This document shows positions 25,501 through 34,460 of a DNA stretch of 64,000 bases, one piece after another. Source of the stretch: Actibacterium naphthalenivorans (GTDB lineage: Bacteria; Pseudomonadota; Alphaproteobacteria; Rhodobacterales; Rhodobacteraceae); contig NZ_JACIEQ010000003.1 of assembly GCF_014196965.1 (NCBI RefSeq), forward strand, positions 434,001-498,000, read 5' to 3'. The translations under genes were made by a program, and so were the position numbers. The notes below the pieces were generated by a model that saw only the letters and a program-made list of their open reading frames with translations, did not search any database and had not been told where the DNA came from. Numbering within the stretch: position 1 is the first letter of the stretch; the number at the start of each line of letters is the position of its first letter.

Positions 25501-25789
25501 GGACTGGGCCACCGCCATGATCGCGCATGGCTTTCGCGGCGCGGCCGAGATCGCGGCAACGCTGGATCACATGGCCAGCTTCGCGCATCTGGCGGGCGTC
25601 GTGGGCCCGCATCTGTTCGATCTCTATTTCGAGGCCACATTGGGCCGCGACGATCTGGTCGCCTTTATGGACAAGGCCAACCCCGAGGCGCTGCGGGCCC
25701 TGCGCGACCGTTTCGCGGCCCTGCGCGCGGCGGGCCTTTGGCAAACCACGCGCAACTCGATCAGCGCCACGATGGAGGGCCGGGGATGA
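22544..25789 (+). CDS. cobN: cobaltochelatase large subunit CobN
   Basis: Largest subunit of the aerobic ATP-dependent cobaltochelatase, 1081 aa, homologous to the magnesium chelatase H subunit. It binds hydrogenobyrinic acid a,c-diamide and inserts Co2+. Recognised stretches include YPGKRYQMAHAVGLDA, YVAFYLWLRGQVDALVHIGAHGT, EWLPGKAVAL, LPVIYPFIVNDPGEA and the C-terminal LYFEATLGRDD. It is shorter than the roughly 1270-aa P. denitrificans protein. The partner AAA+ subunits CobS and CobT (chelatase type) are not in the window. It overlaps cobG by 4 bases. Confidence 0.94.
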   Translation: MHVIFRESHGLDAADTPQDLGQTPAELVVLSFSDSDLGAFAAGWHRAGGTLPTLRLANLAALKHPLSVDVYAGQTLKGAKGILLRLIGGESYWPYGLAAVQDLARRQGIALAVLPGDGRPDARLDTLSTLPASTLRRLQLLCDEGGAVAAQAALAQLALAAGLYAGPVAGAKTVPDAGFYRPGAGVIPAPAPGDKPLALITFYRSYLTSADTGPVDALITAVEARGFDAVGVFAPSLKAPAVVGWLRAQITRLAPAALINATAFSAQGADGAPSPLEAAGCPVFQVALSTARREDWAKTERGLSPADLAMHVVLPEVDGRIFAGVTSFKSPSPRDPDLQYSRFAHCADPARVNAIADRVAGWHRLSALAPGDKRLALILSTYPGKRYQMAHAVGLDALASCEAILGALKDEGYAAAPIHDPGTRLTGETLSWPLEDYHAALAALPAALRDDLQRAWGTPEDDPIARDGAFQFSALRAGKVLVALQPERGEVTARDGDYHDLSRTPRHGYVAFYLWLRGQVDALVHIGAHGTLEWLPGKAVALADDCWPEALTGALPVIYPFIVNDPGEAAQAKRRIGAVTLGHLPPPLAQTVLPEGLGRLEHLLDEYSAADGLDPARRDRLIADIRAEARGRGVESDLGLPAGASAAEAIARIDRFVCDIKESQFSEGLHIFGTGDCGAAERAGLLSALAGRFVPPGPSGSPFRGRADVLPTGRNLYTTDPRAVPSRAAHAQGVKLAEELLRRHLQDHGDWPRGLVIDLWGSATMRTAGEEFAMALHLAGLAPTWDEGSARVSGFEVVPLALLNRPRIDVTLRVSGLFRDVFPGLAQMFEAASAALSRRDEADSDNPYLHQTARVFGPRPGQYGLNMDTHLGDGTEAARQLAGEAWLAASSHAIDAQGRITLARDALESRLQAADSFVHLQDLPETDLLMASDYAAHEAGFAAAMARLGARPPALYHLDATRPDAPRARSLAEEIARTVRARAANPDWATAMIAHGFRGAAEIAATLDHMASFAHLAGVVGPHLFDLYFEATLGRDDLVAFMDKANPEALRALRDRFAALRAAGLWQTTRNSISATMEGRG

Positions 25790-26988
25790 GCGATCCCCTG
25801 ATCCGCGGATGGTGCCCCGGCGCGCTGCGCCCGATGGCCGCGGGCGATGGGCTGGTGGTGCGGGTGCGCCCCCGGATGGGCCGGCTGAGCCGCGCGCAGG
25901 CGCATGGCCTTGGGGATGCCGCGCTGGCCCACGGCAACGGCGTGATCGAGATGACAAGCCGCGCCAACCTGCAGATCCGGGGTGTGAGCGAGGCCGCCCT
26001 GCCTGCCCTGCAGGCCGACTTGCGCGCAGTGGACCTGCTGGATGACACCCCCGAGGCCGAGGCCCGGCGCAACATCGTGCTGAACCCCTTCCGCAACGTC
26101 ACCCGTGACGCGTGGTTCCGCGATCACGAAGCGATGGCACAGGGGCTGGCGCGCGGGCTGGCCACCGCCGGAATGCCCCGCCTGCCCGGCAAGTTCGGTT
26201 TCGTCGTGGATGCGGATGTGCGTATCCGCTACCTCGCCGGCGTCAGCGGCGACATTCGCATCGAATCCGCCTGGGACGATCTGATCGTGCGCGCAGACGG
26301 GGCCGAGCTGGGCCGCAGGGTCGCGGATGAGGGCGCGGCCGTCGCGCTCGCGCTGGACATCGCCCGCTGGTTCGCCGCCTCGGGCGGGATCGGTGCCGAC
26401 GGGCGCGGGCGAATGCACCGCCACCTGGCCGGCGGCGCGCGGCTGCCGGACGGGCTGGCCGGCGACACCGCGCCCAACCCGCCGGCGCAGCCGGTGCATC
26501 CGGGCTATTATGGCGGCGGCCTGTGCGTGGGGGCGGCCTTTGGCCAGTTGCCCGCCCACCGGCTGGGCTGGCTGGTGGACCGGGCGCAAAGGGGACTGTT
26601 CGTCACGCCCTTTCGCATGGTTCACCTGTGCCTGCCCGTCGGTGCGGCCGAGATCAGGGCCGCCGGGGATCTGATCACCGCCAGCCAAGATCCGATGAGG
26701 CGAGTCTTTGCCTGCACCGGCGCGCCCGGCTGCCCGCAGGCTTTGTCTGCCACCCGCAACGTGGCCACCGCCCTGGCCAGGACTTTGCCGGCGGGCAAGG
26801 TGCTGCATGTCTCGGGCTGTGCGAAGGGCTGTGCCCATCCCGGCCCCGCCGACATCACCCTGACCGCCACCGCGCCGTACCGCTTCAGCCTGATCCGCCA
26901 TGGCCGTGCCGGCGATGCCCCCGCCCGGCACGGAGTGACGACCGCGCAGCTGTTCATGTCTCCTGACCTCATGACCGAAAGCACCTGA
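25786..26988 (+). CDS. cobG: precorrin-3B synthase
   Basis: Monooxygenase of 400 aa with nitrite/sulfite-reductase-like architecture, catalysing the O2-dependent ring contraction preparation from precorrin-3A to precorrin-3B. The [4Fe-4S]/sirohaem-type cysteines are in CTGAPGCPQ and SGCAKGCAHPG in the last quarter. Repeated half-domains start with RVRPRMGRLS and LGWLVDRAQRG. Presence of CobG marks the oxygen-dependent pathway. The start MSDPLIRG at 25786 overlaps the cobN stop by 4 bases. Confidence 0.93.
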   Translation: MSDPLIRGWCPGALRPMAAGDGLVVRVRPRMGRLSRAQAHGLGDAALAHGNGVIEMTSRANLQIRGVSEAALPALQADLRAVDLLDDTPEAEARRNIVLNPFRNVTRDAWFRDHEAMAQGLARGLATAGMPRLPGKFGFVVDADVRIRYLAGVSGDIRIESAWDDLIVRADGAELGRRVADEGAAVALALDIARWFAASGGIGADGRGRMHRHLAGGARLPDGLAGDTAPNPPAQPVHPGYYGGGLCVGAAFGQLPAHRLGWLVDRAQRGLFVTPFRMVHLCLPVGAAEIRAAGDLITASQDPMRRVFACTGAPGCPQALSATRNVATALARTLPAGKVLHVSGCAKGCAHPGPADITLTATAPYRFSLIRHGRAGDAPARHGVTTAQLFMSPDLMTEST

Positions 26989-27618
26989 ATGCCCCACAGC
27001 TATGAAACCGACGGCGCCAGGATCTACGCGCAGAGCTTTGCCACCATCCGGGCCGAGGCCGATCTGGCGCGATTCGATACCGATGAAGAACCGGTGGTGG
27101 TGCGCATGATCCATGCCGCCGGACTGGTGGGGCTGGAGCGCGACGTGCGGTTTTCGCCCGGCATGGCCCGGACAGCCCGCGAGGCACTGGCCGAGGGCGC
27201 CCCGATCCTGTGTGATGCGCGGATGGTCTCCGAAGGGATCACCCGCGCGCGCCTGCCCGCCCGCAACGAGGTGATCTGCACCCTGCAAGACGCGCGCGTT
27301 CCCGAAATGGCGCGCGAGATGGGCAACACCCGCTCGGCCGCCGCGCTGGAACTGTGGCGCCCGCATCTGGACGGCGCGCTGGTGGCCATCGGCAACGCGC
27401 CCACCGCGCTGTTTCACCTGCTGAACATGCTGGAGAATCCCGCCTGCCCGCGCCCCGCGGCGATCATCGGCTGCCCGGTGGGTTTCGTCGGCGCGGCGGA
27501 ATCCAAGGATGCGCTGATGCTGGCCCCGCCTCTGCCCGCGCTGATCGTCAGGGGCCGGCTGGGCGGCTCGGGCATCACCGTGGCCGCCGTCAACGCTTTG
27601 GCCAGTCGAAAGGAATGA
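26989..27618 (+). CDS. cobH: precorrin-8X methylmutase
   Basis: Enzyme of 209 aa moving a methyl group from C-11 to C-12 to form hydrogenobyrinic acid. The catalytic histidine is H42 in RMIHAAG, with the family segments CDARMVSEGI, IGNAPTALFHLL and GCPVGFVGAAESK. The ATG immediately follows the cobG stop codon. It sits in the expected order cobG-cobH-cobI-cobJ. Confidence 0.95.
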   Translation: MPHSYETDGARIYAQSFATIRAEADLARFDTDEEPVVVRMIHAAGLVGLERDVRFSPGMARTAREALAEGAPILCDARMVSEGITRARLPARNEVICTLQDARVPEMAREMGNTRSAAALELWRPHLDGALVAIGNAPTALFHLLNMLENPACPRPAAIIGCPVGFVGAAESKDALMLAPPLPALIVRGRLGGSGITVAAVNALASRKE

Positions 27619-27620
27619 CC

Positions 27621-28337
27621 ATGGGCAAGGTGATCTGCGTCGGGCTTGGCCCCGGCGATCCCGAGTTGATGAGCGTCCGCGCCGACCGGCTGATCCGCAC
27701 GGCGCGCGACGTGGCTTATTTTCGGAAAGCCGGCCGCCCCGGTCAGGCCCGTCAGATTGTCGAGGGGATGCTCGACGCCAGCGCCGTCGAGCATTCCATG
27801 GAATATCCGGTGACGACCGAGATCCCGGTCGCCGATCCCGAATACAACCGTCTGCTGGCCGGCTTTTATGACGACTGGGCCACACGGCTGGCCACCATGG
27901 CCAGCGACCGCGACGTGGTGGTTCTGTGCGAGGGGGATCCGTTCTTCTACGGCTCCTTCATGCATCTGCACAGCCGCCTGCAGGGCCGCACCCGGATCGA
28001 GATCGTTCCCGCCATCACCGGCATGTCGGGCTGCTGGACGGCCACCGGGCAGCCGATCACCTGGGGCGACGACGTGCTGACCGTGCTGATGGCCACACTG
28101 CCCGAAGACGATCTGGCCCGCCGCGCAGCAGACACCGACGCGCTGGTGGTGATGAAGATCGGCCGCAACCTGCCCAAACTGAAACGCGCGCTCGCGCGTG
28201 CCGGGCGGCTGCAAGACGCCTGGCTGGTGGAGCGTGGCACCATGCCCGGACAGAAGGTGCAGCCGCTTTGCGGGGTCGAGGCCCCGGTTCCCTATTTCAC
28301 CATCGCCGTGGTCCATGGCAACGGGAGGCGGCCATGA
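27621..28337 (+). CDS. cobI: precorrin-2 C20-methyltransferase
   Basis: SAM-dependent tetrapyrrole methylase of 238 aa acting at C-20 of precorrin-2. The N-terminal VGLGPGDPELMS loop, CEGDPFFYGSFMHL and PAITGMSGCW are typical. Two start codons are possible: ATG at 27615, which overlaps the cobH stop, or ATG at 27621, which is better spaced from AAAGGA; the second is used here. It overlaps cobJ by 4 bases. Confidence 0.94.
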   Translation: MGKVICVGLGPGDPELMSVRADRLIRTARDVAYFRKAGRPGQARQIVEGMLDASAVEHSMEYPVTTEIPVADPEYNRLLAGFYDDWATRLATMASDRDVVVLCEGDPFFYGSFMHLHSRLQGRTRIEIVPAITGMSGCWTATGQPITWGDDVLTVLMATLPEDDLARRAADTDALVVMKIGRNLPKLKRALARAGRLQDAWLVERGTMPGQKVQPLCGVEAPVPYFTIAVVHGNGRRP

Positions 28338-29068
28338 GCGGCTGGATCACGGTGGCCGGGCTGGGGCCGGGCGACGATGCGCTGATCACGCCGCAGGTGC
28401 AGGCCGCGCTGGAACGTGCCACCGATATCGTGGGCTATTTCCCCTATGTCGCCCGCATCCCCCCGCGTGACGGGCTGATCCTGCACGGATCGGACAACCG
28501 GGCCGAGCTGGATCGCGCCGCCCATGCCCTGCGGATGGCCGCCGGCGGCCGCCGGGTGGTGATCGTCTCGTCGGGTGATCCCGGGGTCTTCGCCATGGCC
28601 TCGGCGCTGTTCGAGGCTGTCGAAAACGGGCCGCCCGCGTGGCTTGATCTGGATATCCGCGTCCTGCCCGGCATCACCGCCATGCTGGCCGCCGCCGCCC
28701 GGCTTGGCGCGCCGCTGGGCCATGATTTCTGCGCCATCAACCTCAGCGACAATCTCAAGCCCTGGTCGGTGATCGAGCATCGCCTGCGCATGGCCGCGCG
28801 GGGCGATTTCGCGATGGCGTTCTACAATCCGCGCTCAAGGTCACGCCCGCAACAGTTCGGCCAGGCGCTGGATATCCTGCGCGCGGAATGCGGCGGTGCG
28901 CGCCTGATTGCCTTTGCCCGCGACGTTTGCAAACCCGACGAGCGGCTGCTGACCACCACGCTGGCCGAGGCCACAGCAGAGATGGCCGACATGCGCACCG
29001 TGGTGATCGTCGGCAACGCGCAAACCCGGCGGCTGGGCCGTTTTATCTATACCCCGAGGTCGGCGTGA
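28334..29068 (+). CDS. cobJ: precorrin-3B C17-methyltransferase
   Basis: SAM-dependent methylase of 244 aa that methylates C-17 and completes ring contraction. Family segments are AGLGPGDDALITP, IVGYFPYV, VIVSSGDPGVFAMA, LPGITAMLAAAARLGAPLGHDF and FYNPRSRSRP. The 3' end overlaps the 3' end of the antisense cobK gene by 22 bases, so cobJ and cobK are convergent within an otherwise plus-strand operon. Confidence 0.95.
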   Translation: MSGWITVAGLGPGDDALITPQVQAALERATDIVGYFPYVARIPPRDGLILHGSDNRAELDRAAHALRMAAGGRRVVIVSSGDPGVFAMASALFEAVENGPPAWLDLDIRVLPGITAMLAAAARLGAPLGHDFCAINLSDNLKPWSVIEHRLRMAARGDFAMAFYNPRSRSRPQQFGQALDILRAECGGARLIAFARDVCKPDERLLTTTLAEATAEMADMRTVVIVGNAQTRRLGRFIYTPRSA

Positions 29069-29796
29069 TGACCGAGCCAGCGCAGAACGCCCGCCACCTC
29101 GTGGGCGACGGGCCGGTCCGGCACGGCGGGGCGGTCGATCAGCAGCACCGGCAGGCCGAGCATGCGCGCGGCGTCCAGCTTGGCGCGCGCGCCACTGCCG
29201 CCCGCATTCTTGGCCACGACCAGATCTATGCCGTGGCGCACCATCAGGGCCCGGTCCCCGTCGAGTGTGAATGGGCCGCGCGAAACCGCCACCTCGGCGC
29301 GGGGCAGCGGCAACAGCCCCTCCGGAGGATCGACCAGCCGCAGCAGGTAGAGATGCTCGGGGCGTGCCGCGAATGCCTGCAGATGCTGCCGCCCGATCGC
29401 CAGAAAGATACGCCCGGGGCTGGCCGGCAATGCCTGCGCCGCAGCGATGAAATCCGGCACATGCGTCCAGCGGTCGCCCGGCCCTGCCTTCCAGGGCGCC
29501 CGCTCCAGCGCGCAGAGCGGCACGCCGGCCTGCCCGCAGGCCACCACCGCATGGGTGCTCATCTGCGCGGCGAAGGGGTGGGTGGCATCGACGACGCGGG
29601 TGATCCCCTGTTCGCGCAGAAATTCCACCAGCCCCCCGATCCCGCCAAACCCGCCCACGCGCGTGGGCAGAGGCTGGGCAACCGGCGCGGAGGTACGGCC
29701 GGCATAGGAAAACACCGCGTCCGCACCGGCCTTGGCCAGCGCGCGGGCCAGCGCGCTGGCTTCGGTAGTGCCCCCGAGAACAAGGATGCGCGGCAT
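29047..29796 (-). CDS. cobK: precorrin-6A reductase, antisense inside the cob operon
   Basis: NADPH-dependent reductase of 249 aa turning precorrin-6A into precorrin-6B. The N-terminal LVLGGTTEASALA is typical, as are DATHPFAAQMS and the later AVSRGPFTLDGD and VVAKNAGGSGA. The ATG at 29796 shares the tetranucleotide CATG with the cobL ATG on the other strand, so the two genes start back to back without a spacer. AGGGG lies at ribosome-site distance. An ATG eight codons earlier would overlap cobL by 26 bases. Being on the opposite strand, it needs its own promoter, probably inside cobL. Confidence 0.93.
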   Translation of the reverse strand: MPRILVLGGTTEASALARALAKAGADAVFSYAGRTSAPVAQPLPTRVGGFGGIGGLVEFLREQGITRVVDATHPFAAQMSTHAVVACGQAGVPLCALERAPWKAGPGDRWTHVPDFIAAAQALPASPGRIFLAIGRQHLQAFAARPEHLYLLRLVDPPEGLLPLPRAEVAVSRGPFTLDGDRALMVRHGIDLVVAKNAGGSGARAKLDAARMLGLPVLLIDRPAVPDRPVAHEVAGVLRWLGHHADLGV

Positions 29797-30982
29797 GTCT
29801 GACCCCTGGTTAAGCATCATCGGTATCGGCGAAGATGGCCTGAACGGCCTGCCCGCCGCAAGCCGCGCCGCGCTGCAGGCGTCGGAAATCGTCTTTGGCG
29901 GGTCGCGGCATCTGGAACTGGCGCAGGTGCGAAAGGCGGGCCGCCCCTGGCCATCGCCTTTTTGCGTGGAACCGGTGCTGGCGTGTCGCGGGCGGAAGGT
30001 GGCGGTGCTGGCTTCGGGCGATCCGTTCTGGCACGGCGCGGGCGGATCACTGGCGGCGCATCTGGCGCCCGGGGAATGGCAGTGCTTTGCTGCGCCTTCG
30101 GCCTTCTCGCTGGCCGCTGCCCGGTTGGGCTGGCGGCTGGAAGAGGTCGTGTGCCTCGGCCTTCATGCCGCGCCGTTCGAACGGCTGGTGCCGGTGCTGG
30201 CCCCCGGCGTACAGGCGATCTGCCTGCTGCGGGGCGGCACTGCGGCGGGGGCGCTGGCAGCATGGTTGACGGACAAAGGCTTTGGCGCCTCGGAATTGCA
30301 TGTCCTGGAGGCCCTCGGCGGGGGTCGCGAACGGATCCGCAGGGTGCAGGCGGATGGCTTTGATCTGGTCGGGGTCGTGGCCCCGGTGGCGGTCGCCATC
30401 TCTTGTGCCGGCGGGTCCGGCCTGTCCCGGGCCAGCGGATTGCCGGATGCGCTGTTCGCCTCGGACGGGCAGATCACCAAACGCCCGGTGCGCGCGCTGA
30501 CCCTGTCGGCCCTGGCACCGCGCCCCGGCGAGCTGCTGTGGGATATCGGCAGCGGCTCGGGCTCCATCGCTGTGGAATGGGCGCTGGCCGCGCCGCGTGC
30601 GCGCGCCATCGCGCTTGAGCCGCGCGCCGGGCGATGCGCCAACATCCGCGCCAATGCCGAGTGTTTTGGGGTGGCGCATCGGATCGAGGTGGTGGAAGGC
30701 CGCGCGCCCGATGCGCTGGCCGAACTGCCCGCGCCCGATGCGGTGTTCATCGGCGGCGGCGCTGATGGCGCCCTTTTCGACAGGCTTTGGGCCGATCTCC
30801 GCGCCGGAACCCGGATCGTCGCCAATTCCGTGACACTGGAAACCGAGGCTCTTCTGGCCGGATGGCACGCGGACAAGGGCGGCCAGTTGCTGCGCTTTGA
30901 TCTGGCCGAGGCGGCACCGCTTGGCCGGATGCGCGGCTGGGACCGCGCGCGCCCGATCGTTCAGTGGAGCGTGGTCAGATGA
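29795..30982 (+). CDS. cobL: precorrin-6Y C5,15-methyltransferase (decarboxylating)
   Basis: Fusion enzyme of 395 aa. The N-terminal CbiE-like methylase (about 1-195) methylates C-5, and the C-terminal CbiT-like domain (about 200-395) methylates C-15 and decarboxylates C-12. The CbiT SAM motif [17 protein letters not shown] and the segment [12 protein letters not shown] are visible. The start is taken at 29795 because AAGGA precedes it; an ATG three codons earlier is an alternative. It overlaps cobE by 4 bases. Confidence 0.93.
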   Translation: MSDPWLSIIGIGEDGLNGLPAASRAALQASEIVFGGSRHLELAQVRKAGRPWPSPFCVEPVLACRGRKVAVLASGDPFWHGAGGSLAAHLAPGEWQCFAAPSAFSLAAARLGWRLEEVVCLGLHAAPFERLVPVLAPGVQAICLLRGGTAAGALAAWLTDKGFGASELHVLEALGGGRERIRRVQADGFDLVGVVAPVAVAISCAGGSGLSRASGLPDALFASDGQITKRPVRALTLSALAPRPGELLWDIGSGSGSIAVEWALAAPRARAIALEPRAGRCANIRANAECFGVAHRIEVVEGRAPDALAELPAPDAVFIGGGADGALFDRLWADLRAGTRIVANSVTLETEALLAGWHADKGGQLLRFDLAEAAPLGRMRGWDRARPIVQWSVVR

Positions 30983-31341
30983 GAGTGGCCGGTATCGGAT
31001 TTCGGGCAGGTGCCCCGGTGGCCGCGTTGCGCGAGGCCGTGGAACGCGCGGGCGGGCGGGCCGATGCGCTGGCCACCGCCGCCGACAAGGCAACCGCCCC
31101 CGCCCTGATGGCCCTGGCCGAGGCTCTTTGCCTGCCCGTTCTGTCGGTACTCCCCGCTCAACTCGCCCGCCAGACAACGCTCAGCCGATCGCCGCGCGTC
31201 GAGGCTCTTTGGGGCACCGGCAGCCTGGCCGAGGCGGCCGCGCTGGCTGCCGCCGGACCGGGGGCGCGCCTGATCGGCCCGCGTGTGCATTCCGCGGACG
31301 GCACGGCCACCGCCGCAATCGCAGAAGGAACAGACAGATGA
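30979..31341 (+). CDS. cobE: CobE/CbiG C-terminal-domain protein
   Basis: Small protein of 120 aa equivalent to the C-terminal domain of CbiG. The pattern [20 protein letters not shown] at the N-terminus and a conserved [10 protein letters not shown]-like segment ([15 protein letters not shown]) are present. Its place between cobL and cobM, overlapping both by 4 bases, is usual in aerobic clusters. The biochemical role is unsettled; it has been linked to intermediate handling in corrin synthesis. Confidence 0.88.
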   Translation: MRVAGIGFRAGAPVAALREAVERAGGRADALATAADKATAPALMALAEALCLPVLSVLPAQLARQTTLSRSPRVEALWGTGSLAEAAALAAAGPGARLIGPRVHSADGTATAAIAEGTDR

Positions 31342-32123
31342 CCGTGCATTTCATCGGCGCCGGCCCCGGTGCCGCAGACCTGATCACCCTGCGCGGGCGC
31401 GACCTGATTGCCGCCTGCCCGATCTGTCTCTACGCCGGTTCGCTGGTGCCCGAGGCACTGCTTGCGCATTGCCCGCCCGGCGCGCGGATCGTGAACACCG
31501 CGCCGCTGTCACTCGACGAGATCATCGCCGAGATCAAATCCGCACATGCCGCCGGGCGGGATGTGGCGCGGCTGCACTCGGGCGATCTGTCGGTCTGGTC
31601 CGCCATGGGCGAACAGTTGCGCCGGTTGCGCGCCGAAGGCATCCCCTTTGACATCACCCCCGGCGTGCCCGCCTTCGCTGCCGCCGCCGCCGCGCTGGAA
31701 TCCGAGCTGACCCTGCCCGGCGTGGCGCAATCTCTGGTGCTGACCCGGACCTCGGGCCGCGCCAGCGCCATGCCAGCGGGGGAGGCGCTGGAAAATTTCG
31801 CCGCCACCGGCGCGACGCTGGCCATTCACCTGTCGGTGCATGTGCTGGAGGATGTCGTGGCGCGCCTGACCCCGGCCTATGGCGCCGACTGCCCGGTGGC
31901 GGTGGTCTGGCGCGCCACATGGCCCGACCAGCGGATCGTGCGCGCCACGCTTGGCACGGTCGAGGCGGCCACGGGGGGCGAACGCGGGCGCACCGCGCTG
32001 ATCCTTGTCGGCCCGGCGCTGGACTCGCGGGAGTTCAGCGAAAGCTGTCTTTACGCGGGTGATTACGACCGCCGGTTCCGCCCCGTGGGCACCAGCCCCA
32101 GATTCCCGGAGGGCCGCGAATGA
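31338..32123 (+). CDS. cobM: precorrin-4 C11-methyltransferase
   Basis: SAM-dependent methylase of 261 aa that methylates C-11 of precorrin-4. Typical segments are [60 protein letters not shown] and [12 protein letters not shown]. It overlaps cobE and cobB by 4 bases each, consistent with one translationally coupled message. Confidence 0.95.
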   Translation: MTVHFIGAGPGAADLITLRGRDLIAACPICLYAGSLVPEALLAHCPPGARIVNTAPLSLDEIIAEIKSAHAAGRDVARLHSGDLSVWSAMGEQLRRLRAEGIPFDITPGVPAFAAAAAALESELTLPGVAQSLVLTRTSGRASAMPAGEALENFAATGATLAIHLSVHVLEDVVARLTPAYGADCPVAVVWRATWPDQRIVRATLGTVEAATGGERGRTALILVGPALDSREFSESCLYAGDYDRRFRPVGTSPRFPEGRE

Positions 32124-33433
32124 GCCTGCCCCCCGGCCTGCTGATTTCGGCCCCCGCCTCGGGCACGGGCAAGACGACGCTGATGCTGGGCCTGCTGCGC
32201 GCCTTTGCCGATCAGGGCGTGGCGGTGCAGCCTTTCAAGAGCGGCCCCGATTATATCGACCCGGGCTTTCACCGGGCGGCTGCCGGGCGGGCCTCTGTCA
32301 ACCTCGACAGCTGGGCGATGGGCGAGGCGCTGCTGGCGCATCTGCTGCAGGCGGCCGAGGGCGCCGAACTGGTTCTGGCCGAAGGCTCCATGGGCCTGTT
32401 CGACGGGGTCGCCTGCCCGGGCGAAAGCGGCAGCGGCGCCAGCGCCGACATCGCCGCGCTGACCGGCTGGCCTGTGGTGCTCGTGCTCGACGTTTCGGGC
32501 CAGGCGCAATCGGCGGCGGCCGTGGCGCGCGGCTTTGCCGATCTGCGCGCCGATGTGCCGCTGGCGGGCGTGGTGCTGAACCGGGTGGCCAGCCCGAGGC
32601 ACGAGGCGCTGGTGCGCGCCGGGATGCGCGACGCGGGGATCGTGGTGCTTGGTGCCCTGCCACGCCGGGCCAGCATCGAGATGCCCGAACGCCATCTCGG
32701 GCTCGTGCAGGCCCAGGAGCATCACGCGCTTGATCATATCCTGTCCGAGGCCGCCCGGTTTGTCGCCGATCATATCGACCTGCCGCGCCTGCGCGCCGCC
32801 GCCCGCGTGACCCGGCCCATGATAGCATCGCCCCGGCGCACCCGCCCGCCGGGGCAGCGGATCGCGCTGGCACGCGACGCCGCCTTTTCCTTCGTCTATC
32901 CGCATGTCCTGGACAGCTGGCGCACTGCGGGGGCCGAGATCCTGCCCTTCTCGCCCTTGGCCGATCAGGCGCCGGACCCGCAGGCCGATATCTGCTGGCT
33001 TCCCGGCGGCTATCCCGAATTGCACGCCGGCACCCTTGCCGCCGCCCGAAGGTTCCGCGCGGGGCTGCGTGCCTTTGCCGAAACCCGGCCCGTGCATGGC
33101 GAATGCGGGGGCTACATGGCGATGGGCGCCGGCCTGACTGACAAGGATGGACAGCGCCATGCAATGGCCGGGCTGCTGGGGCTGGTGACCTCGTACCAGA
33201 AACGCAAGATGCACCTGGGTTACCGGCTTGCCGAGCTTCTCGCGCCCGTCTCCGGCCACGCCACCGGCGCCCGGCTGCGCGGGCACGAGTTTCATTATTC
33301 CACCATCGTCGACCAACCCGATGCACCGCTGGCCAAGGTGTTCGACGCCAACGGGGCTGAGGTGGCGGAGACCGGTTCCCGCAGAGGCCAGGCCACCGGC
33401 ACTTTCTTTCACATGATCGCGGAGGCAACATGA
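32120..33433 (+). CDS. cobB: hydrogenobyrinate a,c-diamide synthase
   Basis: Glutamine- and ATP-dependent enzyme of 437 aa that amidates the a and c acetate chains before cobalt insertion. The N-terminal ATP site is [10 protein letters not shown] with [14 protein letters not shown]; the C-terminal glutaminase domain carries [11 protein letters not shown] with the catalytic cysteine, and RGHEFHYS near the end. This is the CobB (aerobic) form acting on hydrogenobyrinate, as judged from the CobG-type surroundings. Confidence 0.95.
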   Translation: MSLPPGLLISAPASGTGKTTLMLGLLRAFADQGVAVQPFKSGPDYIDPGFHRAAAGRASVNLDSWAMGEALLAHLLQAAEGAELVLAEGSMGLFDGVACPGESGSGASADIAALTGWPVVLVLDVSGQAQSAAAVARGFADLRADVPLAGVVLNRVASPRHEALVRAGMRDAGIVVLGALPRRASIEMPERHLGLVQAQEHHALDHILSEAARFVADHIDLPRLRAAARVTRPMIASPRRTRPPGQRIALARDAAFSFVYPHVLDSWRTAGAEILPFSPLADQAPDPQADICWLPGGYPELHAGTLAAARRFRAGLRAFAETRPVHGECGGYMAMGAGLTDKDGQRHAMAGLLGLVTSYQKRKMHLGYRLAELLAPVSGHATGARLRGHEFHYSTIVDQPDAPLAKVFDANGAEVAETGSRRGQATGTFFHMIAEAT

Positions 33434-34152
33434 GCGGGTTCGTCAGCTTCGTATCCTCCGGTCCGGGCGACCCGGAGCTTCTGACGCTCAAAGCGGTCGC
33501 GCGCTTGAAGGCCGCCGATGCGGTGCTTTACGATGATCTGTCGTCGGGGCCGATCCTGGATCACGCCCGCGCGGATGCCGATCTGGTGGGTGTCGGCAAG
33601 CGCGCGGGCCGACCCTCGCCAAAACAGGACCACGTCAGCCGCCTGATGGTCGAGTATGCCGCCACCGGCGCGCAGGTGGTGCGGCTGAAATCCGGCGACG
33701 CGGCCATCTTTGGCCGGCTTGAGGAAGAGATCTGCGCCCTGCGCGCCGCCGGGATCGCGTATGAGATCATCCCCGGCGTTACCGCCGCCAGCGCGGCCGC
33801 CGCCGCCACGGGCATCCCCCTGACCCGGCGCCTGACAGCGCGGCGGCTTCAGTTCATCACCGGCCATGACGTGACCGGCGCCCTGCCCGGCGAGATCAAC
33901 ATCGCGGCGCTGGCCGACGCCACCGCCACCACCGCCGTCTATATGGGGCGGCGCACCTTTGCCGAACTGGCCGGGCGGCTGATCGCCGGGGGGCTGCCGC
34001 CCGACACCCCCGCCTTGCTGGCCGAAGGCGTCTCGACACCGCAGCAGGCGCTCGGCCGCCACACGGTGGCGGAGCTTGCGGCGCTGTTGCCCGACAGGTG
34101 CACGGACGCCCCTGCCCTTATTCTCTATGGCCCCTTGACCGAGGAGGATTGA
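33430..34152 (+). CDS. cobA: uroporphyrinogen-III C-methyltransferase (SUMT)
   Basis: SAM-dependent methylase of 240 aa that makes precorrin-2 from uroporphyrinogen III. Motifs are VSSGPGDPELLTLKA, DAVLYDDLSS, RLKSGDAAIFGRLEEE, IIPGVTAASAAAA and VYMGRRTF. It is the last gene of the riboswitch-led run, overlapping cobB by 4 bases. It lacks the CysG dehydrogenase part, as expected for corrin clusters. A second cobalamin riboswitch follows about 30 bases later. Confidence 0.94.
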   Translation: MSGFVSFVSSGPGDPELLTLKAVARLKAADAVLYDDLSSGPILDHARADADLVGVGKRAGRPSPKQDHVSRLMVEYAATGAQVVRLKSGDAAIFGRLEEEICALRAAGIAYEIIPGVTAASAAAAATGIPLTRRLTARRLQFITGHDVTGALPGEINIAALADATATTAVYMGRRTFAELAGRLIAGGLPPDTPALLAEGVSTPQQALGRHTVAELAALLPDRCTDAPALILYGPLTEED

Positions 34153-34460
34153 CCACAGCCGGACAAACCGACAAGATTTACATGACGGTTCCCAAAGGCG
34201 CAAAGCGCCCGGGATGAAAAGGGAACACGGTGCGGTGTAGCCATCAGGCGCCAAACCCGTGACTGCCCCCGCAACTGTAAGCGGCGAGCCCGCCCGGACA
34301 ATGCCACTGACCCCGCAAGGGTTGGGAAGGCCCGGAACGGCACGGACCCGCAAGTCAGGAGACCTGCCGTCAGGGGCATGCGCCCCGAAACCCTGACCCG
34401 GCTTTTGCCGGACCAACCCCTTTGCAACGCCGTCGGGTGAGACGGCAGGGAGAAAAACCG
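34153..34460 (+). other. non-coding leader between cobA and the CbiM-like gene
   Basis: This gap of 308 bases contains the second cobalamin riboswitch (about 34186-34375) and an 85-base leader with the ribosome site AGGGAG before the ATG at 34461. No gene was recognised in it. Confidence 0.7.
34186..34375 (+). promoter_or_regulatory. cobalamin riboswitch controlling the CbiM-like cobalt transporter gene
   Basis: Elements in order are GGTTCCC near the 5' side, GATGAAAAGGGAACACGGTG, the core GACTGCCCCCGCAACTGTAA, AATGCCACTG, GGGTTGGGAAGG and the B12 box CAAGTCAGGAGACCTGCC at 34351-34368. This is a near-consensus cobalamin riboswitch, closer to the classic form than the first one in this window. 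The gene that follows encodes a CbiM-type cobalt transport protein. Confidence 0.95.

Noticed and set aside
25624-27885. 753-codon open frame on the minus strand opposite cobN, cobG, cobH and cobI
   Set aside because: It spans four well-supported genes, shows antisense composition and no family resemblance or ribosome site.
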